From: Herbidospora daliensis
GTDB taxonomy: Bacteria > Actinomycetota > Actinomycetes > Streptosporangiales > Streptosporangiaceae
Length of the DNA stretch: 64,000 nucleotides
Direction of reading: 5' to 3'
Assembly (NCBI RefSeq): GCF_001570585.1
Contig: NZ_BBXF01000002.1
Coordinates: 1,190,077-1,254,076, forward strand
Below the pieces are notes generated by a model. The model made no database searches and was not told the DNA's origin. It worked only from the letters and a program-made list of their open reading frames with translations. Both the position numbers and the translations under genes were made by a program. This document shows, in pieces, positions 41,035 to 49,067 of the stretch (its first letter is position 1; every line of letters begins with the position of its first letter).

Positions 41035-42874
41035 TGTCGATCACTTCCTGGATCACTCCGGCCAGCTCCTCGGCCTTGAACGGAAGCCCGCGCACGCGGT
41101 TGTAGCTGATGATGTCGACCAGGTACTTGGCCCGCAGCAGCAGCGCGAGCTGGCCCAGGTTGATCTCGGGCAGCAGCACCTTGTCGTAGGACTTCAGCAC
41201 CTCGCCGATGTTCTTCGGGAAGGGGTTGAGGTGACGCAGGTGGGCCTGCGCGACCTTGTGGCCGCCCCGGCGCACCCGGCGGGCCGCCGCGGCGATCGGG
41301 CCGTAGGTCGAACCCCAGCCGAGCACCAGCACCCGCGCGTCGCCGTCGGGGTCGTCGACCTCGAGGTCGGGCACGTCGATGCCGTCGATCTTGGCCTGGC
41401 GCAGCCGGACCATCAGATCGTGGTTGTTCGGGTCGTAGGAGATGTTGCCGGTGCCGTCGGCCTTCTCGATGCCGCCGATGCGGTGTTCGAGGCCGGGGGT
41501 GCCGGGGATCGCCCACGGGCGGGCCAGCGTCTCGGCGTCGCGCTTGAACGGCAGGAAGGTGGTGCCGTCGTCGCCGTTCGGCTCGGTCGTGTAGGGCACC
41601 GAGATGTCGGGCAGCTCGGCCTGCGACGGGACCTTCCACGGCTCGGAGCCGTTGGCCAGGTAGCCGTCGGAGAGCAGCATCACCGGGGTGCGGTACTTGA
41701 TCGCGATCCGGGCGGCCTCGACGGCGGAGTCGAAACAGTCGCTCGGCGTCGCCGGGGCGATCACCGGCACCGGCGACTCGCCGTTGCGGCCGAACAGCGC
41801 CATCAGCAGGTCGGTCTGCTCGGTCTTGGTCGGCATGCCGGTCGAGGGGCCGGCGCGCTGCACGTCGACCACGATCAGCGGCAGCTCGGTGGTGACCGCG
41901 AGGCCCACCGTCTCGGCCTTGAGCGCCACGCCGGGGCCCGAGGTGGTGGTCACGCCGAGCGCGCCGCCGAACGCCGCGCCCAGCGCCGCGCCGACGCCGG
42001 CGATCTCGTCTTCGGCCTGGAAGGTCCGGATGCCGAACCGCTTGTGCTTCGACAACTCGTGGAGGATGTCGGAGGCCGGGGTGATCGGGTAGGAGCCCAG
42101 GAACAGCGGCAGCTTCGACTGGACCGACGCCGCGACCAGCCCGAGGGCCAGCGCCTGGTTGCCGGAGATGTTCCGGTAGACGCCGGCGCTCAGCGGGGCG
42201 GGTTTGATCTCGTACGAGACCGAGAAAGCCTCGGTCGTCTCGCCGTAGTTGTAGCCGGCGTTGAAGGCGGCCACGTTGGACTTGGCGATCGCGGGCTTCT
42301 TGGCGAACTTGGTCTCGATGAACTTGATGGTCGCCTCGACCGGGCGGCCGTAGAGCCACGAGAGCAGGCCGAGGGCGAACATGTTCTTCGCGCGCTCGGC
42401 GTCCTTCTTCGAGATGTCGAACTCTTCGAGCGCCTTGACCGTCAGCGAGGTCAGCGGCACCGAGTGGAGCCGCCACTCGGCCAGGCTCTCGTCTTCGAGC
42501 GGGTTGGTCTCGTAGCCGACCTTCTGCAGGTTCCGCTTGGTGAACTCGTCGGCGTTGGCGATGATGTCGGCGCCGCGCGGGAGGTCGGACAGGTTCGCCT
42601 TGAGGGCGGCCGGGTTCATCGCGACCAGGACGTTGGGCGCGTCGCCTGGGGTGAGGATGTCGTGGTCGGCGAAGTGGAGCTGGAAGCTCGACACTCCGGG
42701 GAGGGTGCCTGCCGGGGCGCGGATCTCGGCCGGGAAGTTGGGCAGCGTCGACAGGTCGTTGCCGAACGACGCCGTCTCCGCGGTGAATCGGTCGCCGGTG
42801 AGCTGCATGCCGTCGCCGGAGTCACCCGCGAACCGGATGATCACGCGGTCGAGTTGCTGCACCTGCTTGGTCAC
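41027..42874 (-). CDS. korA: 2-oxoacid (2-oxoglutarate):ferredoxin oxidoreductase, fused gamma-alpha subunit
   Basis: The 615-residue subunit joins the gamma domain (N-terminus VIIRFAGDSGDGMQLTGDRF) and the alpha pyrimidine-binding domains (SYPITPASDILHELSK, TTSGPGVALKAE, VVDVQRAGPSTGMPTK). This is the usual actinobacterial KorA; 2-oxoglutarate is the likely substrate. GTG 42874 has GAGGAGG 10-11 nt upstream. A short cysteine-containing leader ORF lies about 140 nt before it, and a small hairpin (42894-42912) just before the SD. Confidence 0.93.
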   Translation of the reverse strand: MTKQVQQLDRVIIRFAGDSGDGMQLTGDRFTAETASFGNDLSTLPNFPAEIRAPAGTLPGVSSFQLHFADHDILTPGDAPNVLVAMNPAALKANLSDLPRGADIIANADEFTKRNLQKVGYETNPLEDESLAEWRLHSVPLTSLTVKALEEFDISKKDAERAKNMFALGLLSWLYGRPVEATIKFIETKFAKKPAIAKSNVAAFNAGYNYGETTEAFSVSYEIKPAPLSAGVYRNISGNQALALGLVAASVQSKLPLFLGSYPITPASDILHELSKHKRFGIRTFQAEDEIAGVGAALGAAFGGALGVTTTSGPGVALKAETVGLAVTTELPLIVVDVQRAGPSTGMPTKTEQTDLLMALFGRNGESPVPVIAPATPSDCFDSAVEAARIAIKYRTPVMLLSDGYLANGSEPWKVPSQAELPDISVPYTTEPNGDDGTTFLPFKRDAETLARPWAIPGTPGLEHRIGGIEKADGTGNISYDPNNHDLMVRLRQAKIDGIDVPDLEVDDPDGDARVLVLGWGSTYGPIAAAARRVRRGGHKVAQAHLRHLNPFPKNIGEVLKSYDKVLLPEINLGQLALLLRAKYLVDIISYNRVRGLPFKAEELAGVIQEVIDSE

Positions 42875-42893
42875 AGCGCTCAGTCCTCCTCGA

Positions 42894-42912
42894 CAGACCA
42901 AGGCGAGGTCTG
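42894..42912 (-). promoter_or_regulatory. SD-proximal hairpin in the korA leader
   Basis: CAGACC and GGTCTG pair around a 7-nt loop, 2 nt before the GAGGAGG ribosome site on the minus strand. It may be part of an attenuator linked to the leader ORF at 43013-43096. Confidence 0.35.
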
Positions 42913-43012
42913 CTCGTGGCACGTGTGTGAATTCAATGCTAGATCCCTTTGTCGCGCTTATACGAATGCGCGTGGGTTGTGACCTTTGTCGCTCGTGTGG
43001 GGGGATGGGGCG

Positions 43013-43096
43013 TCAGTCGGGCAGGGCTTGACACAGTCCCGACGCGATGCGGCACAGGTCGACGTGCCGGCGAGCGAAGAGGATGATTCGGGTCAC
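43013..43096 (-). CDS. 27-residue cysteine-type leader peptide upstream of korAB
   Basis: A short minus-strand ORF starts with GTG 43096 and ends at TGA 43013-43015. It contains RRHVDLCRIASGLCQ, which fits the HVDLxRxxSxxC pattern I remember for actinobacterial sulfur-operon leader peptides annotated as putative leader peptide. TATAGT at 43110-43105 ends 8 nt before the GTG, so it is probably leaderless, as cysteine-responsive attenuator ORFs of mycobacteria are known to be. The two Cys codons (TGC, TGT) would sense Cys-tRNA. It precedes korAB by about 140 nt. Confidence 0.65.
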   Translation of the reverse strand: MTRIILFARRHVDLCRIASGLCQALPD

Positions 43097-43104
43097 GGTG
43101 CCTA

Positions 43105-43110
43105 ACTATA
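43105..43110 (-). promoter_or_regulatory. -10 box of the leader-peptide/korAB promoter
   Basis: TATAGT on the minus strand is a near-consensus -10, 8 nt before GTG 43096 and 15 nt after the stop of the upstream deacetylase gene. No good -35 is seen. Confidence 0.5.
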
Positions 43111-43124
43111 TGTCCCCGCTGGAT

Positions 43125-44570
43125 TCACGGTAGCGGCCGCCCATAGCGCGAGACGGCGACGTCCACGGCCGATTCGTAGGTTCGGCCTGGCTGCATCGGG
43201 CGTGTTCCGTACAACTCGGGAACGGTGACAAAAGAGTATCCGCGTTCTTCGAGTTCCTTGAGGATCAGGGGGATGGCTTCGGGGGTGGCGGGGCCCAGGT
43301 CGTGCAGGAGCACGATCGAGCCGGGCTTCACGGCCGAGGTGACCCGCTTGCAGATCTCCTGGGGGGTGGCGTCGCCCTCGTCGCCGCCGTCGACGTCCCA
43401 GGTGACCACGCTGAGCTTCAGTTCGCCGGCGACCTTGGCGACGTCGGGGTTGGTGGCGCCGTAAGGGGGCCGCATCAGGGCCGGGAGGCTGCCGGTCGAC
43501 TGGGCGATGACGTCCTGGGTGCGCGACAACTGCTCGTAGATGCGGTTGTCCGGCATCGTCGTCAGGTCGCGGTGCGACCAGCTGTGGTTGCCGACCAGGT
43601 GCCCGTCGCGGGCCATCCGGCGCAGCAGGTCGGGCCGGGCCGCCGCGCTGGTGCCGGTGAGGAAGAAGGTGGCGCGGGTGGAGCCGAGCGCCGTCAGGAT
43701 CCGGTCGGTGTACGGCCCCGGCCCCTCGTCGAACGTCAGGGCGACGCAGCGGGCGACCCGGCAGTCGACCTTCCCCGGCACCGCCCGCGCCGTGGCCTCG
43801 GGCGGGTCGCGCAGTTCCGGCGGGGTGGTCGGCCGGGCCGACTCGACGGCCCGCTGGGCGTTCCTGCCGAAGTCCGACAGCAGCGGGATCGCCTCCTGCC
43901 GGGGGATGGCCGTGGCCACCCGGCCCAGCGCGCCCGGCCCTATCTCGTAGTCGTCGAACTCCACCACCAGATCGCCGCGCGAGTTGAAGTCGAGCGAGTC
44001 GAACAACATCCGGTCGGGCCTGATCGCCGCGTGGTCGACGTCGGCGTCGTCGGCCAGCCGGGCCCCGACCGCCTTGGCGAGGGCGTCGAGGTTCTTGACC
44101 AGCAGATCGGAGGTGACGACGCGGGCGCCGTCGTACCAGAGGGTCCGGGTCGAGTTGACCCACGACGCGCCCTCGAAGCGGCCCGTCCGCAGGCGCACGC
44201 CGCTGACCTTCGGCGACACGGCCGTGAGCTGCCAGTCGACGTTGATCTCCGACTTGGGCAGGGCGGCCTTGCCCTTGGCGGCCTTCTCGTTGAAGGCCTT
44301 GGCCTCGGCGACCAGGTCGGCCCGCATGCGGTCGCTCAGCGCCGCCGCCCCGGGGATCTGGGGGTAGGTCAGGTGCACATGGGCCTTGCCCGTCTCTTTG
44401 TAGATCGTCTGCACCTGGAGACCGGGCACGACGGCGGGGTCGACGAAGGTCAGCACCGTCGGCTCGGACGACGGCGGCACCTCGTCTGCCGGGGAGTTGA
44501 AGGCAACGCCGCACGCGCAGCACGCGGCGGCGAGCGTCGCGATTCCTCCGGTGAATCGCAAAACGGGCAT
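43125..44570 (-). CDS. Secreted polysaccharide deacetylase (CE4/NodB domain) with DUF3298-like N-terminal region
   Basis: The 481-residue protein has a signal peptide (about 1-20, with a Cys-rich end CCACG), a DUF3298-like region (about 60-240) and a NodB domain (about 272-465) with NHSWSH (His329, His333), RPPYG (367-371), WDVDG and LLHDLG. The first motif reads TFDEGP (279-284) where TFDDGP is usual: Asp281 (base) is kept but the metal-binding Asp is Glu282. It would de-N-acetylate peptidoglycan or a surface glycan. It is divergent from nuoA. Confidence 0.88.
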   Translation of the reverse strand: MPVLRFTGGIATLAAACCACGVAFNSPADEVPPSSEPTVLTFVDPAVVPGLQVQTIYKETGKAHVHLTYPQIPGAAALSDRMRADLVAEAKAFNEKAAKGKAALPKSEINVDWQLTAVSPKVSGVRLRTGRFEGASWVNSTRTLWYDGARVVTSDLLVKNLDALAKAVGARLADDADVDHAAIRPDRMLFDSLDFNSRGDLVVEFDDYEIGPGALGRVATAIPRQEAIPLLSDFGRNAQRAVESARPTTPPELRDPPEATARAVPGKVDCRVARCVALTFDEGPGPYTDRILTALGSTRATFFLTGTSAAARPDLLRRMARDGHLVGNHSWSHRDLTTMPDNRIYEQLSRTQDVIAQSTGSLPALMRPPYGATNPDVAKVAGELKLSVVTWDVDGGDEGDATPQEICKRVTSAVKPGSIVLLHDLGPATPEAIPLILKELEERGYSFVTVPELYGTRPMQPGRTYESAVDVAVSRYGRPLP

Positions 44571-44633
44571 AAATGTCAGATTATTGGCGCTTGAGCGTGG
44601 TTTGCTGTGACTTGGCAGTGTCCGTGAGCTTCT

Positions 44634-44661
44634 TTGGTTCGGCGTTCAACTGCGCGATTAT
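44634..44661 (+). promoter_or_regulatory. Leaderless promoter of nuoA
   Basis: TTGGTT (44634-44639), a 16-nt spacer and GATTAT (44656-44661) end 6 nt before GTG 44668. Transcription would begin at the start codon of the nuoABCH run. Confidence 0.5.
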
Positions 44662-44667
44662 CAAGGG

Positions 44668-45039
44668 GTGGACGGATACTTCGGGTCGTACGCGGTGGTC
44701 GCCGTGCTGCTGGCCATCGGGGCGGCGATCTTCGCCGGGGCCCTGCTGATCAACCGGCTGCTGCGCCCCGACCGGCCCACCGAGGCCAAGCTGACCACCT
44801 ACGAGTGCGGCGTCGACCCCGTCGGCGACGGCTGGGCCCAGTCGCAGGTCAGGTACTACGTCTTCACGTATCTTTACGTCGTCTTCGCCGTCGACGCCGT
44901 GTTCCTGTTCCCCTGGGCGACCGTGTTCGCCGCCCCGGGCTACGGCCTGACCACTCTCGTCGAGATGTTCGTCTTCCTGGCGTTCATCGCGCTCGGCATC
45001 GTCTACGCGTGGCGCAAGCGCGTGCTCACTTGGACGTGA
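44668..45039 (+). CDS. nuoA: NADH-quinone oxidoreductase subunit A
   Basis: The 123-residue membrane protein has three helices and the conserved loop TTYECGVDP (quinone-site region of complex I subunit A), then QVRYYVFTYLYVVFAVDAVFL. It belongs to the second, EFG-less nuo set known in actinomycetes. The leaderless promoter fixes the GTG start. nuoB follows after 3 nt. Confidence 0.92.
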   Translation: MDGYFGSYAVVAVLLAIGAAIFAGALLINRLLRPDRPTEAKLTTYECGVDPVGDGWAQSQVRYYVFTYLYVVFAVDAVFLFPWATVFAAPGYGLTTLVEMFVFLAFIALGIVYAWRKRVLTWT

Positions 45040-45042
45040 CCC

Positions 45043-45528
45043 ATGGTTGATCTGCCCACCCCGACGTTCGGCCCGGCGGCCCGCCTCGCCCCGAAGCCGA
45101 TGAAGTTCGTGCTGAACTGGGGCCGCCGCTACTCGTTGTGGGTCTTCAACTTCGGCCTGGCCTGCTGCGCGATCGAGTTCATCGCCACCTCGATGAGCCG
45201 CCACGACTTCATCAGGTTCGGGGTCATCCCGTTCGCCAACGGCCCCCGCCAGGCCGACCTGATGATCGTCTCGGGCACGGTCACCGACAAGATGGCCCCA
45301 GCCGTCCTGCGCCTCTACGAGCAGATGCCCGACCCGAAGTACGTCATCTCGTTCGGGGCCTGCTCCAACACCGGCGGCCCCTACTGGGACTCCTACTGCG
45401 TCACCAAGGGCGTCGACCAGATCATCCCGGTCGACGTCTACGTGCCCGGCTGCCCGCCCCGCCCCGAGGCGCTGCTCCACGGGATCATGAAGCTCCAGGA
45501 GAAGATCGCGGGGGAGTCGCTGGCATGA
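45043..45528 (+). CDS. nuoB: NADH-quinone oxidoreductase subunit B (N2 cluster)
   Basis: The 161-residue protein holds the [4Fe-4S] N2 cluster ligands: the Cys pair in LACCAIEF (Cys41, Cys42), Cys107 in [12 protein letters not shown] and Cys137 in [10 protein letters not shown]. It passes electrons to quinone at the interface with NuoD, whose gene is not in this window. The stop overlaps nuoC (ATGA). Confidence 0.94.
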   Translation: MVDLPTPTFGPAARLAPKPMKFVLNWGRRYSLWVFNFGLACCAIEFIATSMSRHDFIRFGVIPFANGPRQADLMIVSGTVTDKMAPAVLRLYEQMPDPKYVISFGACSNTGGPYWDSYCVTKGVDQIIPVDVYVPGCPPRPEALLHGIMKLQEKIAGESLA

Positions 45529-46049
45529 TCTTCGACGAGTTCGGCTCCCGGGTCGTGGTCTCCGAGTCGTTCGGCGAGACCACGGCCGACGTCGGCCCGG
45601 CCGACTGGATCGAGGTGCTGACCTCCTGCCGCGACAAGGGCTACGCCTTCTTCGACTGGCTCACCGCCGTCGACAACCCGCCCGAGGGCTTCGCCGTCGT
45701 CGCCCACCTCGCCGACCAGGAGAAACACCTTCGTCTGCTGGTACGCACCCACGTCCCGCTGGCCCACCCGGTGTTGCCGTCGGCGGTCGGGGTGTTCCGC
45801 GGGGCCGACTGGCACGAGCGGGAGACCTTCGAGATGTTCGGCGTGGTCTTCGAGGGCCACCCCGACCTGAAGCCCCTGCTGCTGCCCGACGGCTTCGAGG
45901 GGCACCCGCTGCGCAAGAGCTTCGTGCTGGCCGCCCGGGTCGCCAAGACCTGGCCCGGCGCGAAGGAGCCGGGCGAGTCGGGCGGCGCGCCCTCGCGCCG
46001 GAAGATGTTGCCGCCCGGCGTGCCGACCGACTGGGGGCGCAATGCCTGA
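45525..46049 (+). CDS. nuoC: NADH-quinone oxidoreductase subunit C
   Basis: The 174-residue protein matches the 30-kDa subunit: a central ferredoxin-like fold, [22 protein letters not shown] (landmark, about 101-122) and [13 protein letters not shown] near the end. It is not fused to NuoD. It overlaps nuoH by 8 nt; nuoD would normally sit here and is missing. Confidence 0.9.
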   Translation: MIFDEFGSRVVVSESFGETTADVGPADWIEVLTSCRDKGYAFFDWLTAVDNPPEGFAVVAHLADQEKHLRLLVRTHVPLAHPVLPSAVGVFRGADWHERETFEMFGVVFEGHPDLKPLLLPDGFEGHPLRKSFVLAARVAKTWPGAKEPGESGGAPSRRKMLPPGVPTDWGRNA

Positions 46050-46989
46050 GCTGCTGGAAGTCGCGATCAGGGTGGTCGTGATCGTCGGGGCGTTCCTGCT
46101 GCTGCCGCTGATCGTCGGCCAGATGGAACACAAGGCCATGGCCCACATGCAGTCACGCCTCGGCCCCATGTACGCCGGCGGCTTCCACGGCTGGGCCCAG
46201 CTCATCGCCGACGGCGTCAAGTTCATGCAGAAGGAGGACGTGATCCCGGCCGCGGCCGACCGGGCCGTCTTCAAGCTGGCCCCGGCGGTCGCGCTGGTGC
46301 CCTACCTGGTCGTCATGGTCGTGATCCCCGTCGGGCCCGGCCTGCTCGGGGTCGACCTCGACGCGGGGATCTTCTTCGTGCTGGCCGTGATGGGCGTCGG
46401 CGTGCTCGGCTCGATCATGGCCGGGTGGTCGTCCGGCAACAAGTACTCGGTGCTGGGCGGCATGCGGTCGGCGGCGCAGCTGATGTCGTACGAGCTGCCG
46501 CTGGTCCTGGCCGCCTCCAGCGTGGCGATGGCGGCCGGCACCCTCTCGCTCCAGGGCATCGTCGAGGCGTGGGAGCCCTGGTGGCTGGCCTGGCAGGCCA
46601 TCGGCGCGGTGGTGTTCTTCGTGGCCGGGCTGGCCGAGCTCCGGCGGCCGCCGTTCGACATGCCGATCGCCGAGTCGGAGATCATCATGGGCCCGATGAC
46701 CGAGTACACCGGCATGCGGTTCGCCCTGTTCATGCTGACCGAGTACGCCGGGATCGTGGTCCTGTCGGCGCTCACCACGGTCCTCTACCTGGGCGGCTGG
46801 CAGGGCCCGCTGCTGCCCGGCCCGGTCTGGACCCTCATCAAGATCTTCGCCCTGGCGTTCGTCGTCATCTGGGTCAGGGTCAGCTTCCCCCGGATGCGCG
46901 AAGACCAGCTCCAGCGGCTCGCCTGGGTCGGCCTGGTGCCGCTGGCGCTCGTACAGCTCGCGCTGACGGGGGTCGTGAAGGTCCTCTAG
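46042..46989 (+). CDS. nuoH: NADH-quinone oxidoreductase subunit H
   Basis: The 315-residue protein has eight membrane helices and family motifs [20 protein letters not shown] (near 34-53), [13 protein letters not shown] and [15 protein letters not shown]. It forms the quinone chamber with NuoB and NuoD. It is the last gene of the nuoABCH run and ends 4 nt into the convergent kinase gene. Confidence 0.93.
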   Translation: MPELLEVAIRVVVIVGAFLLLPLIVGQMEHKAMAHMQSRLGPMYAGGFHGWAQLIADGVKFMQKEDVIPAAADRAVFKLAPAVALVPYLVVMVVIPVGPGLLGVDLDAGIFFVLAVMGVGVLGSIMAGWSSGNKYSVLGGMRSAAQLMSYELPLVLAASSVAMAAGTLSLQGIVEAWEPWWLAWQAIGAVVFFVAGLAELRRPPFDMPIAESEIIMGPMTEYTGMRFALFMLTEYAGIVVLSALTTVLYLGGWQGPLLPGPVWTLIKIFALAFVVIWVRVSFPRMREDQLQRLAWVGLVPLALVQLALTGVVKVL

Positions 46990-48308
46990 TGGACGATCCG
47001 CAACATGATGTCGGAGGCGGTCGGCCGGTTCACCGGGTTCTTGTCCAGGCACGACGCCGCCAGGGCCCGTAACGACACCGGCAGTTCGCTGAGGTCGGGC
47101 TGGTGGTTGATGATCCGGTTGAGGATCGCCGGGATCGTGTCCTGCCCGAACGCGTTCTTGCCCGACGCCGCGAACACCATCGTGGCCGCCCACGCGAAGA
47201 TGTCGGTCTCCGGCCCGACCGGCCGCCCGCCGACCTGCTCCGGCGACATGTAGGCCGGGGTGCCCATGACCTGGCTGGCGGTCGCGTTGACCTGGTCGAG
47301 CGCCTTGGCGATGCCGAAGTCGATCACCCGGGGCCCGTCGGAGCCGATCAGCACGTTGCTCGGCTTGAAGTCGCGGTGCACGATGCCCGCCTTGTGGATG
47401 GCGGCCAGCGCGCCCGCCGTCGCCAAGGCCAGCCGGGTCAGCCCGTCTTCGGTGCGCGGGCCCTTGTCCTTGACGAGCTGCTCCAGCGACACGCCGTCGA
47501 CGTACTCGGAGACGACGTAGGCCAGGTCGTCGGTGATGTTCACGTCGAGCACCCGCGCCGTGGAGAACGGCGCCACCCGGCGGGCGGCGTCGACCTCGCG
47601 CAGGAACCGCGCCTGGGCGTCCTTGTCCTTGGCGATGTGGGCGTGCAGCACCTTGATGGCGACCTTCTGCCCGCGCTGGTCGACGCCCAGATAGACCGCG
47701 CCCTGCCCGCCCTGCCCGAGATCGCCGATCACCCGGTAGGGCCCGAGCCACTGCGGCCCCTGGCTGCGCGGCTGCACCCCCATCGTCGAGGGGTGGGTGG
47801 GCTGTGTGAACGGCCGGGGCGGGTGGGGGACGTGCGTCGGCGGGTGCGGGACCCGCGTCGGCGGCGGGGGCTGCGGGTAGGGCCGCGGCGGCATGGGCAT
47901 CGGCCGCTGCTGCTGCTGGTACTGCGGAGGCTGCGGCTGGTGGTGGACGGGCTGCTGCTGGACGGGCTGCCAGGCGTGCCCCGGCTCGAACACCCCGCGC
48001 CGGATGATCAACGTGTTCGCGAGCCCGCCGAACCAGTTCACGATCAGGCCGATCGTCGTGGTCGTGTTGAGCCACGTGGGCCACAGGTCGACGTTCTCAT
48101 AGCTGGCGATGGCGATGATGAAGACGACGAAGTTCAGGGCGTACACCCCGGTGGCGACGATCAGCAGCGGGCTGCGCTTCTTCGCCGCCGCGTACCCGAC
48201 GACGAACGGCGTGCCGAAACCGCAGGTGAAGAGCGGGACAACCGCCCACAACCAGGACACCGCCGTGTTCGAGGCGGGCTTCTGCGGCGGTTGCCAGTAC
48301 GGATGCAC
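46986..48308 (-). CDS. Ser/Thr protein kinase with N-terminal membrane domain
   Basis: The 440-residue protein is reversed relative to usual PknB-like kinases: three membrane helices come first (about 18-40, 47-70, 86-102), then a Gln/Pro linker (about 110-185), and the kinase is at the C-terminus (188-440) with GQGGQGAVYLG, AIKVLHAH (Lys219), HRDFKPSNVL (311-320) and DFG (330-332). No PASTA repeats. GTG 48308 is chosen because TATTGT ends 7 nt before it; TTG 48338 is the longer option. It sits inside the nuo set on the opposite strand. Confidence 0.88.
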   Translation of the reverse strand: MHPYWQPPQKPASNTAVSWLWAVVPLFTCGFGTPFVVGYAAAKKRSPLLIVATGVYALNFVVFIIAIASYENVDLWPTWLNTTTTIGLIVNWFGGLANTLIIRRGVFEPGHAWQPVQQQPVHHQPQPPQYQQQQRPMPMPPRPYPQPPPPTRVPHPPTHVPHPPRPFTQPTHPSTMGVQPRSQGPQWLGPYRVIGDLGQGGQGAVYLGVDQRGQKVAIKVLHAHIAKDKDAQARFLREVDAARRVAPFSTARVLDVNITDDLAYVVSEYVDGVSLEQLVKDKGPRTEDGLTRLALATAGALAAIHKAGIVHRDFKPSNVLIGSDGPRVIDFGIAKALDQVNATASQVMGTPAYMSPEQVGGRPVGPETDIFAWAATMVFAASGKNAFGQDTIPAILNRIINHQPDLSELPVSLRALAASCLDKNPVNRPTASDIMLRIVH

Positions 48309-48315
48309 AGCGCGA

Positions 48316-48321
48316 ACAATA
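48316..48321 (-). promoter_or_regulatory. -10 box of the kinase gene
   Basis: TATTGT on the minus strand ends 7 nt before GTG 48308, the leaderless spacing. No clear -35. Confidence 0.4.
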
Positions 48322-48347
48322 CGTACTTCCGACGCCAAGCGCCGCTA

Positions 48348-48968
48348 TTACGGGAGATAGACGCCGTATTCGGAGAGCTCATCCCTATTCGCCACGGGCA
48401 GGTTCAGCAGGTCGGACAGGTCCTCCGCCGAGGTGAAGGTGACCGTGCGGCTGCGCGCCTCCAGCACCCGTTCGACCAGGTCGGGCGTCATCCCGGGAAC
48501 GGTCCGGAGCACGATCGCGGGCGCGTGGTTCATGTCGACCAGCCCGCCGTCGTCGAACCGCCGCCCCAGGTCGGGCCGGCCGACCCCCAGCCGCCGCGCC
48601 CGGCCCGGGTTCTTGGTGGCCAGCGCGCGGGCCTCCCTGCGCAGCAGTCGCGCCCGCTCGAACGGGCAGGCCGGGCCGAACACCTTCCGCCTGACCGCGA
48701 ACGCGTGGAGCGTTCCGCCGAGCCACGACACGAAGAGGCCCAGCACCATCACCACGGCCCAGATCCCCGAGGGGGTGCCCGTGACGTTGCCGATGAGGAG
48801 CCAGGCGGCCATCGAGGCGGCGTACAGGGCCCCGGAGAGCACCAGCCACCGGCTGCGCCGCCGCAGACCCGCCCACCCGAACGTGAACGGCGTCGCGAAA
48901 CCAAAGGTGACCAGGGGCGCCACCGCCCAGAGCAAGCCGCGAGCCGCCGACCGCGGCACCTGGTCCAT
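48348..48968 (-). CDS. Membrane protein with C-terminal helix-hairpin-helix domain
   Basis: The 206-residue protein begins with a membrane module (GLLWAVAPLVTFGFATPFTFGW..., about 11-90) clearly related to that of the neighbouring kinase, then a basic linker, then a ComEA-like helix-hairpin-helix (about 145-195; MNHAPAIVLRTVPGMTPDLV). HhH domains bind DNA or serve as protein adaptors. ATG 48968 has TATCCT 6 nt upstream. Function unknown; the shared membrane module suggests it acts with the kinase. Confidence 0.78.
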   Translation of the reverse strand: MDQVPRSAARGLLWAVAPLVTFGFATPFTFGWAGLRRRSRWLVLSGALYAASMAAWLLIGNVTGTPSGIWAVVMVLGLFVSWLGGTLHAFAVRRKVFGPACPFERARLLRREARALATKNPGRARRLGVGRPDLGRRFDDGGLVDMNHAPAIVLRTVPGMTPDLVERVLEARSRTVTFTSAEDLSDLLNLPVANRDELSEYGVYLP

Positions 48969-48974
48969 ATGCGA

Positions 48975-48980
48975 AGGATA
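48975..48980 (-). promoter_or_regulatory. -10 box of the helix-hairpin-helix gene
   Basis: TATCCT on the minus strand ends 6 nt before ATG 48968, the leaderless spacing. Confidence 0.4.
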
Positions 48981-49067
48981 CGGACTTTCTGTCTCGACCT
49001 GGAGAAAACCGATAGGGCCGGGTCGTCACATTCACGAGTGGCCTGTTCTAGGGGATGATGTTGGATC

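Noticed and set aside
47821-47970. Repeat-rich DNA in the kinase gene as a CRISPR or regulatory repeat
   Set aside because: It encodes the Gln/Pro linker; the repeats are codon-level low complexity, not regular spacer-repeat units.
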